29,731 nt of DNA from Thermoplasmata archaeon (lineage in GTDB: Archaea > Thermoplasmatota > Thermoplasmata > Lutacidiplasmatales > UBA184). The stretch is from NCBI GenBank assembly GCA_030040035.1, contig JASHUJ010000002.1, positions 1 through 29,731 on the forward strand. Direction: 5' to 3'. Positions 7,365 through 14,709 of this stretch are shown in pieces (position 1 is the first letter of the stretch; each line of letters starts with the position of its first letter). A model generated the notes under the pieces. The model was not told the origin of the DNA and did not search any database. It worked only from the letters and a program-made list of their open reading frames with translations. A program made the position numbers and the translations under genes.

Positions 7365-7922
7365 CTAGGGGGTCCGGCGCAGTGCGTCGAGCAACGGGAG
7401 GAACTCGTACGACCCGACGTGCATCCGACCGTTGACGAAGAACGTCGGCGCCTCGGCGACCCCGGCCTCGCGCCCGGACTCGAGGTCTTCGGCGATCCGA
7501 CGGGCCGGCGCACCCGAGGCGAGATCGCGCTCGAACGTGTCCATCTCGAGCGGGAGCTCCCGGGCGAGCCGACGGTACAGCTCGTCGGAGAGCTCGTCCT
7601 GATGCTCGAAGAGCCGCTCGTGCATGAGCCAGAACTTCGCCTGAAGATCCGCGCCTTCGGCGGCCTCCGCGGCCCGCAACGCGTGCGGGTGGGTCTCGGA
7701 CTGGGGGAAGTTCCGGAAGGCGAAGCAGAGATCGTCCCCCAGCTCGCGCTCGAGCTCCCCCACGATCGTGCGGACATCGTCGCAGCGGCGGGACTCATAG
7801 TCCCCGTACTCGACCAGCGAGTATCGCGCTCCGGGACGCCCACGGCAGTGGTCTCGGGCCTCGACCGGCAGGACGAGATCCGGGAGCTCTTCGTCGACCC
7901 CGTTCGTCGGAGGGCCGGGCAT
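7365..7922 (-). CDS. DsbA-family thioredoxin-fold protein with monothiol active site
   Basis: A 185-residue DsbA/FrnE-type thioredoxin-fold protein. VEYGDYESRRCDDVR (38-51) is the active-site region; relatives read DYxCPYC, so here the first cysteine is replaced by serine (S44) and only C47 remains. The rest is well preserved: FAFRNFPQSETHPHALRAAEAAE, FWLMHERLFEHQDEL, and the cis-proline loop EAPTFFVNGRMHVGSYEF. There is no signal peptide, so it is probably cytoplasmic. It may be a reductase, isomerase or glutathione-S-transferase-like binder rather than a dithiol oxidase. Its neighbours are OsmC and a small zinc-ribbon protein. Confidence 0.85.
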   Translation of the reverse strand: MPGPPTNGVDEELPDLVLPVEARDHCRGRPGARYSLVEYGDYESRRCDDVRTIVGELERELGDDLCFAFRNFPQSETHPHALRAAEAAEGADLQAKFWLMHERLFEHQDELSDELYRRLARELPLEMDTFERDLASGAPARRIAEDLESGREAGVAEAPTFFVNGRMHVGSYEFLPLLDALRRTP

Positions 7923-7944
7923 CGGCGTTCGCGGGTCCGTCGCC

Positions 7945-8139
7945 CTAGCGGGCCCGGGACTTGCGCTTGGTCTCGCGCTTCGCGGGCTTGGCCCCCATCT
8001 CGTCGGACTCGCCGCCCGACTCGTAGGATGCCTCGCTCGCCCGCTTCAGGGCCGCTCCGTCGCGGTCGCAGACCGGGTGGGCCGGGGCCGGGTCGATGAC
8101 GTACCCTCCGCCGCACACTGGACACTCGTAATACGGCAT
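7945..8139 (-). CDS. Small zinc-ribbon protein
   Basis: A 64-residue protein starting MPYYECPVCGGGYVIDP, with a CxxC knuckle at residues 6-9 and a lone HPVCD cysteine at about residue 24, then a basic tail (KRETKRKSRAR) that could bind nucleic acid. It resembles short zinc-ribbon proteins scattered through archaea, with no assigned function. It precedes the DsbA-like gene on the same strand by 22 bases. Confidence 0.6.
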   Translation of the reverse strand: MPYYECPVCGGGYVIDPAPAHPVCDRDGAALKRASEASYESGGESDEMGAKPAKRETKRKSRAR

Positions 8140-8285
8140 GGCTCCGCGGAGCCGGAGCGTTCCGAGGGCTTAAGGGCCCCGGTCCCCCGAGCGGGTGCAG
8201 CGAGTCGCGGCCCGAGCCCAACCGCGGGGCCCCCGGGTATCAAAAGTCGTAAGAGGGCTCGTCCCTCCATCACGACGTCCCGAGC

Positions 8286-8359
8286 GGGCCCGTAGTATAG
8301 CTTGGACATCACGGAGGCCTCCGGAGCCTCAAACCCGGGTTCGAATCCCGGCGGGCCCG
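8286..8359 (+). tRNA. tRNA-Arg (anticodon CCG)
   Basis: A 74-base cloverleaf. The acceptor stem GGGCCCG (8286-8292) pairs perfectly with CGGGCCC (8352-8358), with discriminator G8359. The anticodon stem GAGGC/GCCTC encloses CTCCGGA, giving anticodon CCG for codon CGG. The T arm is CCGGG-TTCGAAT-CCCGG. A20, an arginine identity base, appears in the D loop. The D stem is weak: GTAT against TCAC gives two Watson-Crick pairs, an A-C and a U-U opposition. No intron and no encoded CCA. Its 3' end is repeated downstream at 13520, and in decayed form near 15293 and 16114, so the gene appears to be an integration site. Confidence 0.88.
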
Positions 8360-8364
8360 TAACA
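8336..8364. repeat. tRNA 3'-end direct repeat, copy 1 (putative att site)
   Basis: These 29 bases, from the T stem of tRNA-Arg through the discriminator and five bases beyond (TAACA), recur exactly at 13520-13548. The similarity continues more loosely for about 22 bases, ending in GAACCCATGC at the same distance in both. tRNA 3' ends are the standard attachment site for archaeal integrative elements. This copy belongs to the complete tRNA. Confidence 0.75.
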
Positions 8365-8772
8365 CTTTCGTTATAGAACCCATGCTGACGGCCTCCTCCG
8401 TGCCGAGGTCGGAGCTTCGTTGATGCGTGGGGCAGCCGAGGGGCAATCGTCCGCGGATTGAATAGGCTGGAGGTAGCCCATGACCCCTCGGGATGGGAGT
8501 TGGCTCTGCTCGAAGGCGAGGTGCGGGAACTCCTCCGAACACAGCCCGGTGAGTCGTCTCACCGTGTCGGCACTTCGCCTCTCGACCACGGGCTGAGAGG
8601 CGATGTGAATCCGGTACGGGTGGACGTTTCGGGAGGGAGGTCAGCAGGCCGACCACCGGTTCGATCCGTGCTACGAAGGGGGCGTCCCGTTCGGCAAGTG
8701 GCGAGGTCCGCGAACTACAGGCGAAGCCCGGGCCAGGCGTGCTTGCTCAGCGATGGCTCGAGCGGCCCCATC
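8360..8772. other. Intergenic stretch after tRNA-Arg, no supported gene
   Basis: I see no convincing gene here. Open frames exist on both strands, but their products are arginine/proline/serine-rich, typical of chance frames in GC-rich DNA. The first 30 bases are shared with the sequence after the second tRNA fragment. It would be the left arm of the putative integrated segment A. Confidence 0.4.
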
Positions 8773-9000
8773 TTACTTTCGAGGGGCCCCGAACGCGGTG
8801 TAGATTCGGCCGTCCGGCCCGATTCGGTCTTCCCAGACGAACGTTCCTCGCGTCAGCGCGCACAGCTCCTTGACGGCTCGATTCCTCTCGGGCTGGCTCA
8901 GCAAACGGAAGCGCTCCGACTCTCGTTCGGTCATCCGTCGACCCTGCGCCGTCTCGAAGAGGTCCGCGAAGGAGAATCGGCAGGGAAACCGGCCGAGCAT
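8773..9000 (-). CDS. Hypothetical protein
   Basis: A 75-residue product starting MLGRFPCRFSFADLFE and ending IYTAFGAPRK. The ATG at 9000 is preceded by GGGAG at good spacing; an in-frame GTG at 9030 would add ten residues. The middle is charged and helical (MTERESERFRLLSQPERNRAVKEL), followed by LTRGTFVWEDRIGPDGRIY, which looks like a beta hairpin. The composition is protein-like, unlike the arginine-rich chance frames around it. I do not recognise the family. It lies inside the putative integrated segment A, downstream of and on the same strand as the thermopsin gene. Confidence 0.5.
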   Translation of the reverse strand: MLGRFPCRFSFADLFETAQGRRMTERESERFRLLSQPERNRAVKELCALTRGTFVWEDRIGPDGRIYTAFGAPRK

Positions 9001-9088
9001 CTCACTCCCTCGCGGGCGCCGTGAGGGCACGGACTTTCCGCCCGTGCTGACTCAACGAGTGCGTCATCGGACGACCGACCTAAGCCCC

Positions 9089-12000
9089 CTAGGCGACGTA
9101 GACGGCGATCGAGTGATGATACGCCCGCACGTCGCGGATCGTCACGTCGGTCGAGCTCACGAGATAAATCCCGTAGGAATGGTTGTTCGCAACCACGTTC
9201 TGTAAGGTGACGCGCTGCGAGTCATCGGCGAGGATTGCGATGGAGCGGTCGCCGGCATAGACGGAGTTCACGAGAGCGTCCGTCGCGCCGTCGAGGGAGA
9301 CTCCGACCGATTCGTCGCGTGCGAGGACGTGCGAGACGACCGACGCTGTCGAGTCGTAGATCTCGACACCTTCGGAGCCGAAGAGAGCCCGGACGTCGCT
9401 CAGGGTCGTGTTGGAGGAGGAACTCACGTTCACGCCTACCGCCCCGTACTCCGACCGGACCCCCGTGACTGTAGTCGCGTTGGAATCGGCGATGCCCACG
9501 CCGAGGGTCTCCGATCCGCCTCCGGGTTCCCCAAGGACCTGGACGTCCTCGATACGGACCCCGGAGCCCAGGAACACCGCGACGCCGACGCCCCCGTCCA
9601 GCGCCACGATGCCGCGGATCGAAACCTTTGCGAGGTTGTACTCGATGAACAGTCCGAGGCTGTTGTTCGCGGTGAGATTCTCGACGGTGGCCGCTCCCGT
9701 CTCGATGAAGAGCGCCCCCAAGGAGCCGTTCGTGATGTCAGCATCCCGCAAGGACTCGTTCGATCCGCCGAGGAATTCGACCCCCTCCGCGTTGTTGGTC
9801 CGGAGGTCGCTGATGTTCGTCCAGGTGCCACCGTACACGATCACGCCGGACGTCAGGATCTCCCCCGCAGCCGTGCTCACGTTCGCCGATGTCACGGTGA
9901 GGGAACTTGTGGAGTCACCGAAGACGCCGAGGGAGCTCGAGTTTGCGAAAAGTCCAGCCACTCCGACAAGGCTCGTGTCGTCCAAATCGACGCCGGTACT
10001 GTCGACCGCCGCGACGACCGAGCTGAGACGCGTGCCGTTCGAGGAGTACGCTGTGAACCCGACGCTGTAAAAGGTCGCACGGAGGCCCACGAAGCGTCCA
10101 TTGTCGGAACCGTACTCCTGCACCGTGTAGCCAAAGTAGCTCGATGAGAGATTCGATCCGACCGCGTCCGGGCTCGCCATGAGGCTGAGCGCGAACCCGT
10201 TGAGTGTCGAGCTCGAATCCGCATCGGACGCGGAGCGGGAGTTCGCCACCCAGAACCCGAGGGAACCGTTCGTGCTGTTCACCTCGAAGGCGGTCGCCCC
10301 GGGGGCGTCCCACACAGCGACCGCACCCCCCTCCTCGGCCCCGAGGAGGTCCACTCCGTACAGGCTCAGGTTGGCGAACCGCGGGGCCGGCACGTCCCAT
10401 ACCTCGAAGGTATCACCCAGTTCCGGGACGTTGGACACCTCCCCGGGGGAGTCCCCGATGTAGAGGGTGTCACCGTCGGCGTTCGGACCCTGCGTGACAT
10501 TGCTGACGTAGATTCGAGGAGAGCCGAACCCGGAGGCCCAAAGCAGGGAGAACTCTGTGTATCCGAAGTCGTTCAGGTGATTGAAGATCAGGCTAACATC
10601 AATCGTCAGGTTCACAAACCGGACGGGCCCGACGCCGGTCCAACCGGTCGCATCCACTCCGAGTGCTCGGGCTTGCGCGGAACCATCCATGTAGGCCGGG
10701 GCGTCCCAAACGCCGGGGTCCGGCACGAGACCGAGCGTCTCCTCGAGCGACGAGCGGAATTCTCCGACACCGGACTCGAATCCATCGGCCCAGCCGGAGA
10801 GCTTGTAGGAGCCCGGTGGCAGCCACGTCTGGACGATCCCCGCCGCCGTGGACGGTGCGTACGACTCGTTGAACAAGCTGGTCCCTCGGATTCCGATGAA
10901 GACGAACTGGTAGTCCGGGTCCAGAGCGAGGCGTACGGCGATGTGGCCGGAGGAAACGCCGCCGCGAGCATTCCAGAGACCATACAGCATCGACGGACCC
11001 TGGTTAACCTGCTCCGTCGTGCCCGTGTACCACCCGGCGATGCCTGCCGAGGTCTCCCCAGTGTCGGTGCCGTAATCGTAGGCGGCCCGAGCGTAGGTCC
11101 AACTGCTTCCGACGCGGTAGCGGATCGACTCGGAGCCGTTCAAGGAACTGATCATCGCGTTCGAACCACTGCCGGGTCCGCCGAACACGAGCTCCGCGTC
11201 GTAGAGCGGACCTGCGGGCGTGAGGTTCGTGCCCGAGACAAGAAAGTCGGGGGTCAGGAGAGGAACGGAGGAGGAGGGGGTCGAGTTGAACACGACCTCG
11301 TCGTACACGCCCGCATACACGTGCCCCGGTTCCGCGATCCGGTACCCGAACGTGATCGCAGAGCGACCGGCGCTCACCGTCGCGTTGTTGTAGAGCTGGA
11401 TCGCCATCGGATAGGCGACGGGAAGCGTGGGCCCGTCGTCGTAGTAGAACTCGGGGTACGCAGCGACGCCGCCGTAGGTGTACAGGGTCCCCGGCTGGAG
11501 GTACTCGTACGGATTCGAGAAGTTCCAGATGTTGTCGATGAGCTGGAGGTACGGGCCCTGAAAGTTCACGACGTTTTGCGTCCAGAAGCTGCCGTTGTTG
11601 GCTCCCGGGTAGGAGACGTTGGTGACGACCGTGTTCATCTGGAGGCTGGACTGCCACGGCGTCGGGTTCCCGTAGGGGTCAGCGTAGTCCCAGTAGTAGG
11701 ATCCCGTATCCTCGTAGAGCGGGCCGGCGCTCGCATTGTAGGAGTTCAGCTGGACGGTCCCGAGCACGTCGGAGGCGAACTCGGAATAGGTCGATCCACG
11801 GGTTCCCAGCCCGTAGTCCGCGAGGCCCATTGGGGCCGGGGACGTTCGGTAGGCTGGGCTGATCGCTTCGGAAGGGTCCGATGGTGGCGAAGACTGCAGG
11901 TGGATGTTCGGTGGGTAGATTGCGTCCATCGGAACGTCGTGCTCCGAGGGAAGTGAGAGCGTCCCATCGAGCCGACCCGGTCTCTCCCTCGAGAGGGGTA

Positions 12001-12397
12001 GCGATGTCTCCGAGGTCTCTGCGCTCCAAACTCGCGCGGGGCCCCCAACCGTGACTCCGGTGGTCGACGCGTTCGCTGGGGCTCGGGCCGATGCCACGGC
12101 TTGTCCCCAACCGACCCCAGCGGCCGCCTGAGCCGGCGTCGCGACTGCGGCGATCAGCAGGGTGCTGCCCAGCACGAGCGTCAAAACGGCGATGACCAGA
12201 GCGACGGCCGTCGCTCCGCGAAGTGGAAATCGACCCTGCAACGCCGTCGATGCTTGCCGACCGCAGCTTCGCCACCTTCTCCGAACAACGTGCTCACGAA
12301 GGGGGTGGGGTCTTGTCAAGCGGCGCGTCGAAGGGCCGCGCATCGCGCTCTGAAACTCCGCCCTTGCCACGGTGCCCCAAGGAGATGCGAGATCCAT
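9089..12397 (-). CDS. Secreted thermopsin-family (A5) protein with C-terminal beta-helix
   Basis: A 1102-residue exported protein. A basic N-terminus precedes a hydrophobic signal segment (about residues 60-90, ending ATPAQA). The N-terminal half matches thermopsin, the archaeal acid protease family A5: APMGLADYGL, SLQMNTVVTNVSY, FWTQNVVNFQGPYLQLIDNIWNFS and a tyrosine-rich YEYLQPGTLYTYGG region. From about residue 720 the chain becomes short repeats with N-x-S/T sequons and patterns such as VTGVRSEYGAVGVNVSSSSN, typical of a right-handed parallel beta-helix (NosD/PbH1). No C-terminal anchor is visible. A TATA element GTTATAATC at 12434-12442 fits the ATG at 12397; another ATG is at 12343. 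Thermopsins are usual in acidophiles. The beta-helix may bind a surface or polysaccharide (inference). Confidence 0.85.
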   Translation of the reverse strand: MDLASPWGTVARAEFQSAMRGPSTRRLTRPHPLREHVVRRRWRSCGRQASTALQGRFPLRGATAVALVIAVLTLVLGSTLLIAAVATPAQAAAGVGWGQAVASARAPANASTTGVTVGGPARVWSAETSETSLPLSRERPGRLDGTLSLPSEHDVPMDAIYPPNIHLQSSPPSDPSEAISPAYRTSPAPMGLADYGLGTRGSTYSEFASDVLGTVQLNSYNASAGPLYEDTGSYYWDYADPYGNPTPWQSSLQMNTVVTNVSYPGANNGSFWTQNVVNFQGPYLQLIDNIWNFSNPYEYLQPGTLYTYGGVAAYPEFYYDDGPTLPVAYPMAIQLYNNATVSAGRSAITFGYRIAEPGHVYAGVYDEVVFNSTPSSSVPLLTPDFLVSGTNLTPAGPLYDAELVFGGPGSGSNAMISSLNGSESIRYRVGSSWTYARAAYDYGTDTGETSAGIAGWYTGTTEQVNQGPSMLYGLWNARGGVSSGHIAVRLALDPDYQFVFIGIRGTSLFNESYAPSTAAGIVQTWLPPGSYKLSGWADGFESGVGEFRSSLEETLGLVPDPGVWDAPAYMDGSAQARALGVDATGWTGVGPVRFVNLTIDVSLIFNHLNDFGYTEFSLLWASGFGSPRIYVSNVTQGPNADGDTLYIGDSPGEVSNVPELGDTFEVWDVPAPRFANLSLYGVDLLGAEEGGAVAVWDAPGATAFEVNSTNGSLGFWVANSRSASDADSSSTLNGFALSLMASPDAVGSNLSSSYFGYTVQEYGSDNGRFVGLRATFYSVGFTAYSSNGTRLSSVVAAVDSTGVDLDDTSLVGVAGLFANSSSLGVFGDSTSSLTVTSANVSTAAGEILTSGVIVYGGTWTNISDLRTNNAEGVEFLGGSNESLRDADITNGSLGALFIETGAATVENLTANNSLGLFIEYNLAKVSIRGIVALDGGVGVAVFLGSGVRIEDVQVLGEPGGGSETLGVGIADSNATTVTGVRSEYGAVGVNVSSSSNTTLSDVRALFGSEGVEIYDSTASVVSHVLARDESVGVSLDGATDALVNSVYAGDRSIAILADDSQRVTLQNVVANNHSYGIYLVSSTDVTIRDVRAYHHSIAVYVA

Positions 12398-12433
12398 AGA
12401 TTCCAACACGTTGGATTTTGGACAAACAGACTT

Positions 12434-12442
12434 GATTATAAC
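12434..12442 (-). promoter_or_regulatory. Probable TATA box of the thermopsin gene
   Basis: On the minus strand this reads GTTATAATC and is the only clear AT-rich box ahead of the ATG at 12397, about 40 bases away. Transcription would start about 15 bases before the start codon; no Shine-Dalgarno sequence lies between. Confidence 0.5.
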
Positions 12443-12667
12443 TCTTCGCCGTAGTGAAGGGGCGCCGGAAGTCTGCTTCCGAAACCGACCGACGCTCGGC
12501 GCGTCGTCCGCCCCACACGTCCTTCGTGAAGGAACTTCGAGGCTGCGCCACCGGAGGGGTAGGGGCGTATCGTCGTTCGTGAGACCGCGCCGAGAACCTC
12601 CAAGGACACTGTCGATCCTCGGGCCCATTCGGGGGCGGGTCCGGAACCCGACGGACAGGGTCGATAA

Positions 12668-12682
12668 TTACTTTCAAAGTAA
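12668..12682. promoter_or_regulatory. 15-base palindrome ahead of mntA-hepT
   Basis: TTACTTT-C-AAAGTAA is a perfect inverted repeat around one central base, 33 bases before the ATG of the antitoxin gene. With the following GTGTTATCT (about 12683-12691, centred 28 bases before the ATG) as a TATA-like element, it is placed as expected for an operator of a self-regulated toxin-antitoxin pair. The rest of 12398-12714 holds no gene. Confidence 0.5.
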
Positions 12683-12714
12683 GTGTTATCTCGTAGATGG
12701 GGTACCTTCGGTAG

Positions 12715-13161
12715 ATGCCCGATCTCGGAGACGGACTGCTCGGCTGCTATCGCTGCGGTTATGTCTGGCGGCTGAGAAAGGCACCGGTCCGCATCTGTCC
12801 CCGCTGCAAGTCCTCCTCGTGGAACTCGCCGCGCACGTCGACCCGCGCCCGGCCCCCAAGGGAAGGCGGACTCGGGGTGAAGGAAATTATCGGGCCGAAG
12901 CGTGCGGCCCTGCGCTCCCTCGCGCGGGAGTACGGTGCGATCAGCCTCCGGGTCTTCGGTTCGGTCGCCCGAGGAGAGGCGGGTCCCGATAGCGATGTCG
13001 ACCTCCTGCTCACCTTTCGTCCACCAATCGGACTGCTCCGCCGCGGAGAATTGAGAGAACGGGCCGAGGCCCTCTTGGGACGCTCGGTAGATTTTACGAC
13101 TGAGGCGAGCTTGCACTGGTTGGTGCGACCGCGTGTGATTGGTGAGGCAATCCCTCTGTGA
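12715..13161 (+). CDS. mntA: Zinc ribbon-MNT nucleotidyltransferase fusion, MntA-type antitoxin
   Basis: A 148-residue protein in two parts. Residues 11-31 form a zinc ribbon (C11-x2-C14, C28-x2-C31; YRCGYVWR, RICPRC) of the rubredoxin-like kind found in archaeal small proteins. Residues 55-148 are a minimal nucleotidyltransferase with GS at 82-83, ten residues, then D94-V-D96, the GSx10DxD signature of MntA antitoxins. These antitoxins AMPylate a conserved tyrosine of the HepT toxin and so silence it. Most MntA proteins lack the zinc ribbon. The TGA overlaps the GTG of hepT. It lies in the putative integrated segment A, just before the second tRNA fragment. Confidence 0.88.
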   Translation: MPDLGDGLLGCYRCGYVWRLRKAPVRICPRCKSSSWNSPRTSTRARPPREGGLGVKEIIGPKRAALRSLAREYGAISLRVFGSVARGEAGPDSDVDLLLTFRPPIGLLRRGELRERAEALLGRSVDFTTEASLHWLVRPRVIGEAIPL

Positions 13162-13481
13162 GAGACGACCGTCTTCGGCTGGCCGATATGCTCGAAGCGC
13201 TCGAACGGATCCGGAGTTTCGTCGCCGGAGGCCGAAGCGTCTACTTCAGCGACACGAAGACTCAGGTTGCCGTAGCCTACGAGGTCCTGAAGTTGGGGGA
13301 GGCCGCGAACGGTGTCTCCGCTGCGTTCCGACGATCGCACCCCGTCGTCCCGTGGCGCCGGCTGGTGTCGCTACGGAATGAGATGGTCCACGAGTACTTC
13401 CGGGTGGACTTGGACGCGATCTGGGAGTTCATCGAAGCAGAGCTGGTGCCCCTGGAACGAGCGCTTCGCGGAATTGGATGA
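13158..13481 (+). CDS. hepT: HepT-type HEPN toxin (DUF86)
   Basis: A 107-residue all-helical HEPN protein, a probable RNase toxin. The RNase motif is R73-N-E-M-V-H78 followed by E-Y80, matching the Rx4HxY signature of HepT, in which the tyrosine is the AMPylation target of MntA. LEALERIRSFVAGG near the start and LGEAANGVSAAFRRSHPVVPWRRL are typical of the family. The start is GTG, overlapping the antitoxin stop as GTGA. All catalytic residues are intact, so the module is probably functional. It is the last gene before the second tRNA 3' fragment. Confidence 0.92.
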   Translation: MRDDRLRLADMLEALERIRSFVAGGRSVYFSDTKTQVAVAYEVLKLGEAANGVSAAFRRSHPVVPWRRLVSLRNEMVHEYFRVDLDAIWEFIEAELVPLERALRGIG

Positions 13482-13519
13482 GTCGGGTGCTCTTCGCTGA
13501 GCGAACGGTCGGATCAGAG

Positions 13520-13548
13520 CGGGTTCGAATCCCGGCGGGCCCGTAACA
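13520..13548. repeat. tRNA 3'-end direct repeat, copy 2 (putative att site)
   Basis: An exact 29-base copy of the 3' end of tRNA-Arg plus five following bases, with no complete tRNA attached. The similarity extends further downstream to GAACCCATGC, as after copy 1. The interval between copies 1 and 2 is about 5.2 kb and contains the hypothetical gene, the thermopsin/beta-helix gene and mntA-hepT. The 13549-13754 stretch after it holds no supported gene. Confidence 0.75.
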
Positions 13549-13754
13549 ACTTCCTCACGGAACCCATGCCTGTGCCCTTGCGGGGGCTGGGGGGGTCTCG
13601 CTGCTCTCCCGAAGATTCGCGGCGCCATTCCTGCGGGTCGAACGAGTTAGAGTTGGCTCGCGATTTTGCCGCCGATCGGCTAGCCGATCCCTCGACCCGG
13701 CACGGACAACGTCGCCAACGATCCCCATAGGATTGGATACGCGCGGCGAGTCCA

Positions 13755-13787
13755 TTTATATATGCATGATTCACTTACATGAAACAT
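13755..13787 (+). promoter_or_regulatory. vapBC promoter with overlapping inverted repeat
   Basis: TTTATATAT at 13755-13763 is a strong TATA box centred 27 bases before the vapB ATG, indicating a leaderless transcript. Between it and the start codon lies an imperfect inverted repeat, ATGATTCA (13766-13773) and TGAAACAT (13780-13787), with one mismatch and a six-base spacer. The repeat overlaps the transcription start and initiation codon, the usual position for VapB autorepression. Confidence 0.7.
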
Positions 13788-14022
13788 GACCGTCGTGCAG
13801 ACCCGGCTGCCCGAGCTAGAGTACGAACTGCTGCGGAAGCGGGCCCGTTCGGAGCATCGCCCGATCCAAGATGTCGTGCGGGCGGTGATCCGCGCCCACG
13901 TACTCGATGACGCGGTCAATCCATCGGATCCCATCTTCCGCGAGCTCGCGCATCAGAAGGGCGTCCGGGGCAAGGATCGCACCGCGGAACACATCGACGA
14001 GCTGCTCTACGCTCCGCCATGA
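13786..14022 (+). CDS. vapB: VapB-type antitoxin
   Basis: A 78-residue protein with an N-terminal ribbon-helix-helix-like region (TVVQTRLPELEYELLRKRARSEHRPIQDVVRAVIRAHV): a short beta strand followed by two helices, as in DNA-binding antitoxins. The C-terminal part (DPIFRELAHQKGVRGKDRTAEHIDELLY) would wrap the toxin. It begins at an ATG set by a TATA box at leaderless spacing, and its end overlaps the vapC ATG by four bases. It should repress its own promoter with VapC. Confidence 0.85.
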   Translation: MTVVQTRLPELEYELLRKRARSEHRPIQDVVRAVIRAHVLDDAVNPSDPIFRELAHQKGVRGKDRTAEHIDELLYAPP

Positions 14023-14435
14023 TCTTCATCGACACGTCGGCGTGGTTCGCACTCCTCTACGAACGGGCCGCCCAACGACCGGAAGCGACGGCGACGTTCG
14101 CCGAGATCGAGAAGGGCCGGTTCGGAGCCCCCGTGACCACGGACTACGTCCTTGACGAGACCTTCACCCTGCTCCGTCAGAGGGTGGGCCTGACCCCTGT
14201 CGCCCGACTGTCCGGCTTGCTCCGAGAGAGCCCGTCGATCCGACGAGTTCGTATCAGCGAGGCCGTCTTCGAGGAGAGTCTCCGGCTGATGCTCTCGCAT
14301 GCCGACAAGAAGTGGAGCTTCACCGACTGCACAAGCTTCGTCACGATGCGTGAGACCCACATTGTGCGTGCGTTCACCTGGGACCACAACTTCAGCGAGG
14401 CCGGATTCGAAGTACTTCCGGGGGGCGGGACCTGA
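14019..14435 (+). CDS. vapC: VapC-type PIN-domain toxin
   Basis: A 138-residue PIN-domain endoribonuclease. The four acidic residues of the Mg site are present: D5 in MIFIDTSAW, E47 in VLDETFT, D103 in SFTDCTSFV, and D122 in FTWDHNFSEAGF. ATGA overlap with vapB shows coupling. The target RNA cannot be predicted from sequence. It lies in the putative segment B between the second and third tRNA fragments and is probably functional. Confidence 0.92.
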   Translation: MIFIDTSAWFALLYERAAQRPEATATFAEIEKGRFGAPVTTDYVLDETFTLLRQRVGLTPVARLSGLLRESPSIRRVRISEAVFEESLRLMLSHADKKWSFTDCTSFVTMRETHIVRAFTWDHNFSEAGFEVLPGGGT

Positions 14436-14709
14436 CCTCGCCTTGGCATATCTTCGCCGTACGGATCGGGCTCAAGCGCCCGCGCCCCGCACACTGGATG
14501 ATCAACTCGCTACAGCACCAAGGCGCCGTCCAAGCTGCGGGCTCGGCCGTACGCAACCGACAGCGTCCGGCTCCGTTCCCTGCGCGGGAGCTTCCACCGG
14601 GAATCCACGGCCACCCGATCCAATCGGAACTCGTCTCGATCCGCCAGGTGCGCCGGGCAGAGCGGATTCGTACGGGAGTAGGGCCGGCCATTGCGCTCCC
14701 AAGCCGAGC
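14436..14709. other. Intergenic stretch with no supported gene
   Basis: Open frames on both strands give arginine/proline-rich products without recognisable features. One frame (around 14510-14680) reads ATDSVRLRSLRGSFHRES and may be a remnant of a lost gene, but it has no start and is not similar to anything I can name. Confidence 0.3.

Noticed and set aside
8309..8656. Minus-strand frame whose product ends near LRARRDSNPG, with a similar one at 13514-13774
   Set aside because: The ARRDSNP string is the antisense translation of a tRNA T arm. Frames of this kind recur wherever a tRNA 3' end lies, and are not genes. They were useful only for revealing the repeated tRNA ends.
8630..8680. A GGTTCGATCC sequence that resembles a T loop
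   Set aside because: The flanking bases do not form a T stem and no acceptor-like strand follows, so I did not count it as a fifth tRNA fragment.
9235..12000. Several long plus-strand frames (for example 10577-11956) opposite the thermopsin gene
   Set aside because: They are shadows of the minus-strand gene: their products lack structure and are rich in R, G and P or D, whereas the minus-strand product has a signal peptide, sequons and family motifs.
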